Positions 22,801 through 37,800 of a DNA stretch of 64,000 nt are shown in pieces. The position numbers and the translations under genes are program-made. Origin of the DNA: Arthrinium phaeospermum (Eukaryota; Ascomycota; Sordariomycetes; Amphisphaeriales; Apiosporaceae). The number at the start of each line of letters is the position of its first letter. Positions within the stretch are counted from its first letter, which is position 1. The stretch spans positions 186,001-250,000 of the forward strand of contig QYRS01000016.1 of NCBI GenBank assembly GCA_006503535.1, given 5' to 3'. The notes under the pieces were generated by a model. It was not told the origin of the DNA and ran no database searches. It saw nothing but the letters and a program-made list of their open reading frames with translations.

Positions 22801-25800
22801 TAAATAATATAACCTCTTTACTTAAATTATTATTAAGATTATAATTTATATTTAAAGGATATTAAACGGTTTTATTATATTACGCTTAATGAGAAAGTAT
22901 ACCGTTATATATATTAAAAGGTTAAAAAAAGGGTTAATAAGTAATAATTTTAAATACTAATAGGTTTATTAAAGGCTTTAAAGGCCCTTAAGTTTTAATT
23001 TTATTACTTTAAATATTAAAGGCCGTTTAATAAAGTATATTTTATATTATTAAGTTAATAACTAATTAAACCACTAGCGTTTATTTTATTTATAATAACG
23101 TTTTAATATTTTATATTTATTAAAAAATACTTATTTATTTATTAATTTAAATATATATTTTTAATATATATAATAAAATTATTTTAAAGTATATTAAGTT
23201 TTTTATTATAAATAATTAATAGAAAATAAATATAAAGATTATTTATATTAAATACACTTTTTAAATCTAAATAATAATTATTTAAAACGCTCTCGTTATA
23301 AACTATATATATACTTTTTATATTAAAAATAAATAATTAGTCCCTCTCTTTTAATTTTTCCTTATATTATAAGTATTAATATTAATAAGGTTATTATTTT
23401 AGTAATTTAATAAATAAATTAGTTATATTTTTTTAATTATATAAATATTCTTACTTTAATATAATCTATATATAATAAATTTACTCGCTATTTCTTTATA
23501 AATAATTCCTTTATAATAATATAATTACCGTTATTATTATAATTAATTATTCGTTTAAAATTATAAATCTTTTTAAATAATAAACTCTTTTTTCACTATA
23601 TATTTTCCCCCTTTTTAAATTAATCTACTAAATCTTAATAATTAAATAATATATTTATATACTATTTTACTTTTAAAATTATATACCGCTTATATAACGG
23701 CACGAATAATTTAAAAAATAAAATAAAAGTATAGTTTTCGGTTTCTATTTTAATTTTAAATTTAACGGTATAAAAAACGCTTTTAATAAATAATTTACTT
23801 TAAAATAAAATATTATTTTCTACCTTTATAGTTTAAAAGAAAATAAATCCTTTATATATATAATTATGTTATATTTACTTATTATAATTAATTTTAAACG
23901 TTAATATAATATTAATATTATTTAATTACTATTTAAAATATTTATTAATTAATTTATAAAAATCGACTTTTTATTAATTATATATAATCTTATAAATAAA
24001 AATTAAATATATGAAACCTTACGGTTAATTAAATAATAAAAAAAGGATAAAATAAATAAGTTTACTTTTAATAATACTTATTCGTTTAATAATTAATACG
24101 CGTTTTTATTTTTACGTTTTACCTTATTATAGTAATTAATCTTTAATCTTTTATAAAGTAGTTAAAGCGTCGGGATTTCTTATATAAAGCGTCGAAATTT
24201 AAATTTAAATGCGAAATTTAAATTACCTTTAAAAATTTTATAAATAAGCTTAGTTATAAAAAGAAAGGTTAACCTACTTTTATTAATATTTTAATTCGAT
24301 CGTACGCGTTTATTAAAGAAAATTAATAAATCCTTATTTATAAATTAAGAGAGTAAACGTTTATATATTAATTAATCGTTTAAAATAAATATAAAAAACC
24401 CTTTTATAATTATATTATTTAATTAGCTTTAAAGGGTATAAATAATATTAAAGATAATCTCTTTTTTACGTTTCTACGTTTTAAATTAAAATCGTTTATT
24501 AAGTTTCGATATAATATTATAGTTTATTAAAACGATATTTAACGAATTAAGTAAAAGCGCGTTTAATAAAATATAAAGCGAGGGGGTTATAAATAAGCTA
24601 TTTATAAAAGGTTTTTTTATAATTTAATAAGTAGGTTTTATATATTATAGCTTTTTATCGCTATTAAAGTTTATATTTAAAGTATTAAATATAGTTATAA
24701 TATTTATAATTATATTTTAAAAAGAAGGAGGGAAAATAAATAATAAAAAGTAATAATAATATATTAAAGATAATATTAAATATATAACGCGGGGAAATAT
24801 ATAACGTTATTAATAATAATTCTTATAACGCTTATATAACGTTAAAATTATAATATAATTTTATTACGTTATTTAATTATAAATTATTAATAAATTATTA
24901 ATATATATTTTTTTATTATAATATAAAGAAAATAAAATAATTAATAAAAATCTATTACTTTAATTTAAATAAGGTTTAAATAAAGATAAAACGAGATCCT
25001 TATTTAAATTTAATTAATACCTTATTACATAGTTTTTATAAAAGCCGTTTAATATAACCCGCTTATAATATAATATAATAGGATTATTATTTAAATTATT
25101 ATAACGTTAATTACCTATTAACTATATTAAAATATTTAAGTATATAATAAATAAGCCGTAATTTATTAATAAATTTATATTATATAATAAACTAAGCTAA
25201 TAATTTATTAAATTATATTTATTTAAAAAGCTAACTTAAAAAGCTAATTATATATTTATAAAATACTTCTTAAAATAATATTAATTATTAAAGGCGTTAA
25301 ATAAAATAGATTAGAATTAATATTTTAAAATAAAACTAATTAAAGTAAAAAAAAAGCTATAAATCGATCTTTAATTTATATTACTATTAATTATTTATAC
25401 CTATAATATATATATCTTTATATTTACCTTTTTTTTTAATTTAAATTAATTATTTTTAACTTTTAATTATTTAATTTATTATTATAAAAATATATTATTA
25501 TAAAAAAGGTATATAATATATATATATAAGTATTATATATATATATTATTATAATAAAAAATAATAATATATAAAGGAAATAAAAATTAATAAGTATTAT
25601 TAATAAGTATTTATAAAATAACCCTAGGCTATATTTATATCGACTTGTTTTTAATTCTTTATAAATAAAAATAAATAATAATAATATATATTATATGCTA
25701 AAATATATAATATAAATCACCGCTTAAGAATTAATTTTAACGTTAAAATCTTTTATATATTTTATTATATCCTTTTTTATTATATTTTATTTATAATTAT

Positions 25801-28800
25801 TATATTCAGTAACCTTTTTTTTTATCGCTTTAATAAATTTAATAAATAATAACTTATTAATAAACTTTATATTTATAATATATAAAATAAATACCTTTAC
25901 TATATATATATATTATCGTTAAGTCTTTTTCGTTTATTAAAAAAAATTTCGAAATATAATTATTAATAAAGTATAAAAGTATACGTTTATTTTTAAAATA
26001 CGCTTAATAAATATTATTTATATTTACTTTATAATAAAAAAATTTAAGTATATAAATATTTTCGCTTTTATAAATAATAAAACTATTTTAATAAAAAAGC
26101 GATAAAGGTAGGTTTTTCGCTTTAATAAAATATTTTAAATTATATATTATAAAACGCCTAGATTTAATAATATAAAATTAGATTTAAATTATTATAATAT
26201 AATATAAAACGTCGTTTTTAATTTTTTTAATTATTATTAATATTAATTTCTTTTTATATTTAGGTTAATAAATTAAAATATAATCGATTTATAAGATATT
26301 TTATTTTAACGGTTTATTTATAACGTATTATTTCGATATATTTTATAATATTATTAATATTATATAAATTAAATAAGGTTAGTAGGGGTTTTTTAATAAA
26401 CTTTAATTTATAAGAAATTAGCTTCATTTTTACCTATTTAATTGTCGTTTTCCTATTATAATTATTAAATCGTTAAGGCGGATATTTTAAAAAACTTACT
26501 CGGTAATAATATATATTAAAAAGATATTATAACCTTTATATTTATTATAAAAAAATTATTATATTAATTAAAACGGTTTTTTATAAAGAAAGGATTATAT
26601 ATATTTATAATTATTAAATAAAGTTAAAAATTTATATTTAATTTTAAAGCTTTTCCTTATAGCGACCGCGTTTAATAAGGTAAAAAATTCCTTTACTTAG
26701 TTATATAACCTTATATTTTAATAATTATCGTTATAAAAAACTACGATAAAGTTATATTTAATATTAATTAAGCATTTAATTTTAGTTTTTAACGTATTTA
26801 AATTATTTTAAAAGGCGTTTATAAACGCTTTTTAAATAATAATTTATAAAATAATAATAATGTTAGCTTTTAAATCCTTATATTTCAATTTTAAAAAACC
26901 TTTAATATTTATTTAATCGGTAATGCTTTTTTATTTTTCGAATTTTTTTATTACTATAATAATTTAATTAAATTTCTAAATATTTATTTTCAAAACGTTT
27001 TTAAAGTAATTATAAATCGAATAGTTATTAATATAATTTCCCCTTTATATATTTATAATTTTTTTTATTAACAATAATTATTAAAAATTATGTAATTATA
27101 TATATATTTAATAAAAACTATAAATTAATTAATTATTAATAAGAGTTCCTTTTTTATTAATAAAAACGGTTTATATTTAAAAATTTTATAATAAATAAAT
27201 AAGAAATACGGTGCGCGAAAGTATATATAACGTGTACTATATTATTATTATTATTATTTAAAATTAATAATATAATTTCTTAACCTTTTTAATATGTAAT
27301 TAATAAAGTTTAAAACTTTTTATAATATAATAAATTATTTCTATTTTTAAACGATTCGTTTATATATATTAAACTAAACTATTAATCGAATCGGTATAAT
27401 ATAATATAATAAATAAAAAGGATAAAAAATAAAAAATTTAAATCTTTTATTAAGGAATATTTTATAATTATAAGGTATAATATCGGCTTTAAAACCTTAA
27501 TTATTATTAAAATAATATTAATATATATATAAAAAAGATTATTTTTAATCGTATTACGCCCGTCTATAAAAACGTCTTAATATATTTCTTTGAAAAAAAA
27601 GCTATCGTTATTTATTTCGTTTATAATAAAATACTTAAGTTTAAAAGGCGAAAAGGATCGACGTTAAATTTATAAGTCGTAATTTACTTTTTATTAAAAA
27701 AGTAAATAGTAATGTTTAAACTATAAATATAATGAAAAATATTTTAAAAATAAAAGGTATACTTTTTCAAGTTATATTCGTTATTAATTAAGTAAAAATA
27801 ATTAAGGTATAAAATAATAAATAACGTAATATCGTTATAGCTCGATATAAAAGCCGCTCTTTATTAAGTTTAATCTTAAAAAAATTAAAAATAAGTATAT
27901 AAAGCTTTATTTTCTATTTCGTAAATAAATTTACCCTCTTTAATAGTTTTTAAAAATTATAAGCCGTTAAAAAGTTTATTAAAAATATCGCCGCCTTTAA
28001 TATTAATATAATAAAAAAAGATCGACTTAAATAAAAAAACGTTATTTATATTTAAAATAAAACGTTTAATAATAAGTTTTAATTTTTTTTTTCTTAAGCG
28101 ACCGATATAATAAACTTAAAAAAGGATTTATATCGATTAATAATATTAAGTCGTTATAAATTATTTATATTTTTTTAAAATCGAATGCGTATTATATAAA
28201 TTAACCTATTTTTTTTATAAAATAATACGATTTTAGATTTAAATAATTTAAAATTAATATTATAAAATAACGGGTTAAAAATTTTAAGGTTAAAAGGGGA
28301 AGTTTCCGCGTTTAATTCGACCTTTTTTAAAATATAATTAAAGCTCCCTTATAATTATAAATTATAGTTTATAAATAAATAAATTATATTATAAAAGAAT
28401 ATATATATAAGTTAATATTAATCGCGCTTTAAATAAATATAATAATAAACGTATATAATATAGCCTCTTTCGCTATTTAAATAGTAATAGTTATAATAAA
28501 AGTTAAAAAAAAAGTAATATATAATAATTAAAAAAGATATTTATATTTAATAATAACGTAAATATAAGTAATTTAATAAAGAATAAAAAATAAATATATA
28601 TAATTATATTATAATATATAAAGTTATAAATAATAAATATATTTTAATAACGCGTTTTATAAAACGCGAAATCTAATAATATATAAATATTAATATTAAA
28701 GTTTATTAATAACGATTATAAAATAAATAAAACGCTTTAAAATTTATAAAATATAATATTTTAATTATTTATTATATTTAAATATTAATATATTTATTAT

Positions 28801-31800
28801 TTAAAAAACTTTATATTAAAGGGTAGTTAATTAAACGCTTTTTAACGGGTATTAATATATAATAAAAATTATTTTTTTATAAAAATATAATTATATATAA
28901 TATAATAAACTATTTTATATTTAATAAGATATATACTTATTAAAATATTATTAAATAGAAATATAAAATAAAATAAAAAACTAATAAAAAATAAAAATAT
29001 ATTAAAAAAATATAAATAATAAATCTATTAAAATTATTAAATATATAAAATAATTTAAAGACGTAATTTAAAAAGCGATCGGTTAAAATATATTATTTAA
29101 GTATATTATTAAAACGAGGCTTATTATATCGAATTAATCTACTTTAATTTCGTTTTTAAAGCGAAATAAAAAGAACGCTTAAAAAAAACCTATAAAGGCT
29201 TAATTAAAAACGCCTATCCCGTTACTAGTCCTATTATTTATTTAAAATTTAATTTAAGGGTTATTATTAAAACTTAATTAAAAATTAATTATAATTAATT
29301 AAATAAGCTTAAACCTTTTTAATTTTATAAATTTTAATATAAAAAAATTAAAGTTATTTTAAAAATTAAATTAATTTAAAAAACTAATTAATTAAAAGGG
29401 CTAATCTATTAAAGAGCTTATTAACGCTAATAAAGCTAAAATTAATACGTCTTTAAATATATAAAACTTATTCGAAAAGTTATATAATATTTAATTAATT
29501 AAATATAAACCGATTTTTATAATATAAAAGGAAATTATAGTTAAAAGCGATATAATATATAAACGTTATTAATAATAATATTAAAAGGTTATTAAAGCGA
29601 TTTAATAATACGTTAATACGGGTTAAATAATAAAAACTAATAATTTAATACGCTATCTTTTTTATACTTAATATTTTTTAAATTTAAAAGCTTTATATAT
29701 TATTTTTTTATATATCTAGATTTTAAAATAGTTATAATTCGAAGGATTTTATAATAAGTTAAATCGACTATATAAAAAAAAAGCTTAAAAGCTTATAACT
29801 AATACTCTTTTAACATTAAAAGTTAATTATAATACCTTTTTTATTCTTTTAATAATCTAATTAATTTAATTTTATTAAAGGTAAACCTTTAAAAAAAGAA
29901 AATAGTTATTTAGAAATCGATTTTATTTATTAATATATAAGCTTAAAAAATATAGGTTTATATTATTGCCTTCGGCGTTTCTTTTTATATTTATTATTTT
30001 TACTTAACCTTATTTACTTAAAGCCCGGTTAATAGTATAAAATTATATATTTATCTTATAATATTTTTATATAAACTTATTTTATTAAAATTTAGTTTTA
30101 TATTATTTTAACTCGGCTTATACCTTAAAGGATTTATAAACGATTATTACGTATTAAAAAAAACAAGGTATATTTATTAACGTAGGATAATATTAATATA
30201 ATTTAATAAATAAAATCTAATAATTAACAATAGAAATAAAGCCCCACCTTTATAAATATTTTAAGAATATAATTTAAACGTTTATACTTAATACTTCGAA
30301 TTAATTATTAAATAGATATAAATACGCCGATAATATATAATTAAACCCTTATAATTTCCCCGTTATATATAATTAAAGATTAAAAAAAAAGCGTAATAAA
30401 AAAAACTATATATTATCGAATCGAAAGTAATAAACTTAATATTTTAATTTCTAAGCTTAATTATTAAAAAAGAAATAATTTATTATAATTACCTTTATTA
30501 TATTTCTTAATTAATTTTCTTAATAACCTACGGGCCTAATATTAATATATAAAAACATTTTAAAAACTATAAATTAATTTTAAATAATAAAGAAATTTAA
30601 ACGTTATTTATTTATATAAATATTATAATTATTTATTAATTAACTTATTATAAATTAACCTTATATTTTAATCGAAATCGTTATAATTATAAAAAAAATT
30701 ACACCCGAAATTATTATTCTATAGGCTTTATATTAAATAGAATTAAGTTTTAATACCGGGTTATAATTACTTAAAAAACGATACTTTAACTTTAATAACA
30801 AATATAAGGACCTTAATTAAAACTAGCTCTTAACGCTATATTAAAATAATTTCGAAATTTTTAAAACGCGATTTAATTATATTATAAAATATTTAACCTA
30901 CGCTTTAATTTAGCACAATCTTTATTAAAAAAAATATACTATTTAAAACCCTTATATATACTATTATAAAAAAAAAAAGGTATTGATAACGAATAAGTTA
31001 TAATAGCCTTTATTTTTTATATAGCTTAGCTTATATTATTTTATTAAATAACGTAAGGGTTTAAAAACGGCGCGCTTTAAACTATTTTTATTAAAAATAT
31101 AGGTTTAATTAGGATTAATAACTAATATATTCCCATTATAAATAATAAATTATAAATAAATAAAAAATAAATATAAAGTATTTTTAATATAAAAAATAAT
31201 ATATTAGCCGTTATATTAACCTATTAATTTAAAAACTTATTAAAAATAATAATTAATTACCCTTATAAATAATAATATTATATCTTAAAACTAATTACTT
31301 TAATTCGAATTTTATTATTATTATTTATAATAATAATAGCATATAATAAACCGTTAATACTTTTTTAAAATCTATTAGGTATTTAATTTAAATCCTAATT
31401 TAACTACTATATTATTATTATAATCTTTTATATAAAATTAATTCTATATTATTTATATATTTAACCGTTTCGGTTAAATTATTATTATTAAATAATATAA
31501 TTTATTAAATATAATAATATATAATATATAGTAATATATAATAATATATAAAAACCTTTAATTATATACGGCTATTAAATAGTTAACTTATTAATTATTT
31601 AATTAACTTAATACTAATTATATATATATTAATATAATATTATTTTAAATTCTTAATAAACTAAAGTTTTTTACTATACTTTAAGTTTTATTTATAAATA
31701 TTTTTAAATATAAAAAGACTAATTATTTTAATAATAAAAAAACGAAATATTCCTTAATCGCTTCTTTATTTAAACTCTATAATATATTTTTTACTCTTTA

Positions 31801-34800
31801 AGTTAAAAAATTTATTAAGCTTAACTTCTTTATAATTAAAGTTTTATTATTAACTTATTTAACCTTTATAAAGGCGTTAAAAAAGAAATTAATAATAATA
31901 TTACACTGGCGTTATTTATTTAAATCTAAAATTAATTATAAGAAATATTTAAAATAAGCTTTTATATAATACTTAAATTTAAGTAATAATTTATATTTAT
32001 ATTAATATTATATTAAATTATTTTACTTAATATAATTCTATTCTTTTTTTTTTAATACCTTATAAACTTATTAAATATAATTTCGATATTTATATTAAAT
32101 AATTAAATAAAGAATCGAGTAACAGCGAATATAATACTATTAAGCTAAAGCGAGACTTAAAAAATTTACGAAAAAACGAGAAAAATAAAGACTTTAACCT
32201 CGACCTTAATCCTTAAAAAAAAAATATTATATCTTATCTTTATAATTATAAAGTTAATATAATTAATTCGATATTTAATAAGGATTTAAATAATAAAAAC
32301 CTTTTTAATAATAATATTAAACCGTTAGAGTTTTATTAATAAACCGTTAAAGAGGATAATAAATGTTAATATTTAAAAGTTAAGTATTTTAAATTAATAA
32401 TAATCGGCTTACGGTATTATAAAAAGTAATAAATAAAATATATATTAATATAATAATAATAGTTTATAATTTATAACTTATATTAACCCTAAGTTTTATA
32501 TCGAAGTAATAGAATAAAATTAAGTAATCTACTTTAAAATAATTCGCTTAAACATTATTATATAATTTTTTAAATAATATATCGGCTTAAAAGTTAATAA
32601 AAACGGTAATCGTAAGCGCGTTTTATTAATAATAAACTCGTTAAAAATTATATAATAAATAATATATATTCTTTATAAATAAATATTATTTTATAATATA
32701 AATAAGGTTATTAAGCTATCTATTATTAATAATATAAATATATTATATTTATAATAAATATATATATTCTTACCCTTTTTAAAATAATCTAAATATTAAT
32801 AAGCTTAAATAATATAAAGTATTAATAAATTATATAATTTAATATATAAAAAGCGAGAAAATAAGCTTATAATAATAAAAAACCTTAAGATTTAAATCGC
32901 CACGACCTTTTAAACATTAAAAAAAAACTTTAAATTAAATAAGTAATATATTTTAACCATTTTATTTTTTCTTTTAATAACGTCTATTAAAGCCCGCCTA
33001 AAGTCGATTTTTAAGTTTTAATTTAATAATATTTAACTAATATTAATATATAATTTAAACGTAAATAATTTAAATAGTAATATAATATTTAAATTACTAA
33101 TTAAGTTTATTTTAATTTATACGAAAGCTTATTTTAACTTAAAGAATTAATAAATATTAAACGTTTTATATACCCTTTTTTTATTAACTAATAACGCGAT
33201 AAAAAGACTTTCTTTTTTTTAGAAATTATTTAAAAGCTTAACTTAATATTTAACCCTTACGTTTTTTTTTTAAAAATACTTACCCGCTATCGGGCGTTTT
33301 ATATCGAAATTTTAAATAATAACCCTTTAAATCTTTCGAAATTAAAGATTTTAATAAAGTAATATAAGTTATTAATACTTTTAAAAAAGAAGTTATAGAA
33401 TATATACTTATTTCGCGTTATAAAATAAGATTATATTAATTAGTTTATTATTTTAAAGAATATATATTTTTAAAAATAATATATTAACCTAAATTAATTA
33501 TATTAATATATTTATAAGGTTTAAATATCTTATTATTTATTATAATTTTTAATATATAATAAGTAATAACTTAAATTAAAATAGTAAGCCGGTTTACTTT
33601 TTTCGCCTTTTAATTTAAGCCATTTATTTTTAAAGCGTACTAGCTTATCGTTTATTATATAATATATTTATATTCCCTTTCTTTATTAAAAGCCTATTAT
33701 CTTTAATTTATTAACCTTAATAAATTATATTAATTAATATAATTAACATTAATAACTCGCTTTATAATTTAATAATAAACTATATATTAAGGTTTAATAT
33801 ATTTTAATATTATTATTTTAACCGCTATATATATTAATTTATAAATAATATATTAAAACTTAAAGCTTTAATAAAATATTATATATAAAGTAATTAGCTT
33901 AAGCTATTTTAAAAACATACGCCGCCCTATTAAACTTACGACAATTTAATTTATTATATTTAATAAAAATTTTAAACTAATAAAAATAAGCGAAAAAATC
34001 GAAGCCTTACCGATATATTTCGAAAAGCGTAGAGAGCTTTATTATAAAATTAATATATATAAAAACAAGTTATATTATAAAGAAATAAAACGGGTATAAT
34101 AAACCTAATTAATAAAGTAAATAATTAAAGATATTAAAGCTTAGCTAAATAAAAATCCTAGCGATTAAAATATTAAAAAGAGTTAAACTATAAATAAAAA
34201 CAATTTAAAAGATTTAAATAAACTAATTAAACCCTATTAAATTTTATTAATAAAAGCTTTGAATACACCTATAAATATAAATCTTTAAAATTAAATAAAG
34301 CGAAAGGTATATACTATTCGTGTTATTATATAATATTATAAAGCGTAAAAAAGATATATTAAATATAAGTTTTAAAATATTAAGCCCTTAAAAACGTTAA
34401 TTAAAAACCGTTTTAATAACGAAGAAAGAATCTATTAATTATAATAATTAATTACATTTTAACCTAATTTTATAACTAAACCTATTAAATATTTTATTTA
34501 TATTAATAAAGCTTTTATAATAAACTTAATAAATTTATAATACGTTAAGTATTATTATAATTTCTACTCTTATAAAAAAGTAACTAGGTATTTTTAAAAG
34601 ACTTATTTAATTAGAATTAAAAAGCGCTAAAGAATTAAATACCTTATTTATAATATTTAGCTTAATTATAAAAATTATTTTCGAAACTATACTAATTATA
34701 TTTATAATATAACGACTTAAGAGAGGAAATTATTTAAAAATAAACTAAATTAATTAATATTATACGCTTTATATATATAAAGCTTAAATATAATATATAT

Positions 34801-37800
34801 AATTTAATTAAAAAAAAGTTTAAAAAATTAATATAAATTTAAAAGATAATAATAAAATAATACCTATAAATAACTATTAAAAGTATTTTCTTATTCGAAA
34901 TATATTATCTTTAAACGTTTTAATAATAAAATAAATTATTATTTAAATAAAATTAAACGCTTATATTAAATTTTTAAACGCTTATAATCCCTTTATAATA
35001 TTATTATGTACCCACTTATTAGTCGTTATTTATATAATTAATATCGATATTATTTTCTTTATTATAAAGTTATTAAGCTAACTTTTAATTATTTAATTAT
35101 TTATTAATTTTTATAAACCTTATTTTAAGGTTTATAAAGTAAATTTATTAATAAATAAATTAAATTAATTTCTAATTAATCTTAATTTAAATTAAATATT
35201 AAATTATATAAAGGCATTATTATTTAATATTACGGTAAAAAATAAAAGAGTAGGTAAAAGTAATTTATTTTTAACTTATTTAATTACTTAATCTCTTTAG
35301 CGTTTTATTTACTTTAACCTATTATAATAAATTGCGATTTCGTAACGATAATTATTAAGATTATTTAATAATTAATATATATTAATTTATATTATAATAT
35401 ATTTAAATATATTTTTAAATTCCTTTAATACTTTAAAATAAATTATATAAAAATAAATCTATTCGCCTTTAATTATAACTATAATAACTTATATATTATA
35501 ATTATATATTTATTCTTAATTTTTATAAAAAAGTAAGCTTTATATTCTTTTTATAATAAATATATTATTATAAAACATTTATTTCTTTATAATTTTAAAA
35601 TTAATATAAAGGCTTTTTATTATAATAAAGAAATTAAATAGTATAAATTATTTAGTTTAAGTATAAAATATAATACTATAAATAAGAATAGTATATATCC
35701 TTAAATTAAGCTTTTTAAAATATAAATTATAATATCGATTTAACTTTCTTATAATAAATAAATTATTAATTAAATAATTTAAGTTATTAAAAGGATTTTA
35801 TTTTAAAATATATATAATAATTTTAATATCCCCTTTTAATATTAAGATTATATTTAATATAACTTATTATTCCTATTTAACTTATTTTATTTAATTAATA
35901 AAGTCTTTAAAAGCATCTTTATTAAAAATAAAATTATATAATTATAATAACATATTTTTTAAATTATTAAAATTCTTTAATTAAAATAAGCGAAGGTTAT
36001 TTAAACTTTAACGTTTAACCGAATATATATTATAATTATAAAGATATTATTTAAAATTTAAATTAAAGGGTACCTTAATATTAATACTATTAAATATTAA
36101 ATTAAAGCATTTAAAAGTCGATATAATTTAAGAAATACACTTTTATTATTTAAAATAAAACCTATTTATAAATAGGAATTATTTTATAAATATTAAATAT
36201 ATATAAAGTAAGTTAAAAGATATAATACTTACTTTTTAAATATTTAAAATATTTAAACTTTTTTAGTTAATAAAATGCTAAATTAAACGTAAATATAATA
36301 AACTTAACTATATAATATATTAAATAAAAAGCTAAAATAATAAGCTATTTATATAAGGTTATATATTTAAGCGATATTAAATACTTTTTAAATTCTATCG
36401 TTTAAGCTCTTATAACGTATTAAAAATAAAGGGTAATAGCTTTATATTAAAGTTATTTTAAAATCGAAGCGATAGTTATTTAAAATAATAGATCTTTTTT
36501 TATATAAACTTGTTTAATAATATTAAAAGTATAAATAATTAATAATGCTTATAATAAAAAGAAAATAATAATAAAGTTATAAAACGATTTATTTAAAGCG
36601 GGGTTATTTAAAATAATATCTTAATTTAAAGACTTAAGAACTTTTATATTAAAGAAAAGTATTAATATATTTATAATTAATATTAACGCTAAGTATAAAT
36701 TAAATAATAAACTTTAATAATATATTTAATTTAACATTTATTTTTAAAGTAATACTTTACCCGCTTTTATTTATTTTAATAGATTATAATAATATAAGGC
36801 TATATTAAAAGCGATTTTAATCCTTTAAAAATTCACTTAAACCCTTAAGCTTAAGCTTTAACGCCCCCGCGTAGGTTGTAATAATGGGAATTTCTAATAA
36901 AATTAAATTAAAAATATCGTATTTAAATTTATTAAATACTTTATATATTTTATAATTTAACGCTTATATATATTACCGATTCGATTTTTAATTAAATACC
37001 CTTTTATTAGCTTAAAACATTTCATAACCTTTTTTTTTACTTCCTTTTTCTTTTTTCCCTTTTTTATTATAACTTTTACGCTAGTAATTAACTTTAATAA
37101 TAATAATTATATTTATAATCGCTAAACTTATAAAAACGTTATTTATTATTATAAAACCCTTAAAAATATTATCGCTTTATCCTCTTTCGAATTTATTATT
37201 AATAATAATAAGCTTAATTACATTTTAATTAATTAAATATATTAAATAATAAGGCGATATTTTATCGAGCTATTATTTAAAAAACCTTTCTTAACTTTTT
37301 ATTTTATAAATAATTAACGGTTTTATTAAACCTTATTTTAATATTTAATATTATAACTTAAGCTATTAAAGTTTTATATAATAAAAGGTATATATAAAAA
37401 TTAATTAAATTAGCTTAATAAATTTATATTTTAACTTATAATACCCTTAATTATTTATAAAGTAATTTTAAAAAATACTTAAATAACGATATAAAAAAAG
37501 TTTAATTAAATCGCTTATAAATACTTAAACCTTTAGCTATTTTAAAAAAAATAATACTTAAAAATATAATATTAATAGATAATAAGGTAAGTAATTAAGT
37601 CTTAATTAATAAAGGAGTTAAAATATTAACTTTTAATAAATCCCTTAATAAATAGATTTAATACGATAATAAACTAACGTTTATTTTTAAAATTATATAT
37701 AATTAAACTAAGAAAACTCTATTATAAAAAATAAACGAATATTTTAAAAATATTAAATCCTATATTATTTTAATAATTAATATTAAATATTATAATCTTA

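Noticed and set aside
33980..34110. Possible Gypsy Gag-like reading (EKRRELYYKINIYKNKLYY)
   Set aside because: Loose resemblance to the Gag helix pattern, but only one short segment and many stops around it; too weak to annotate.
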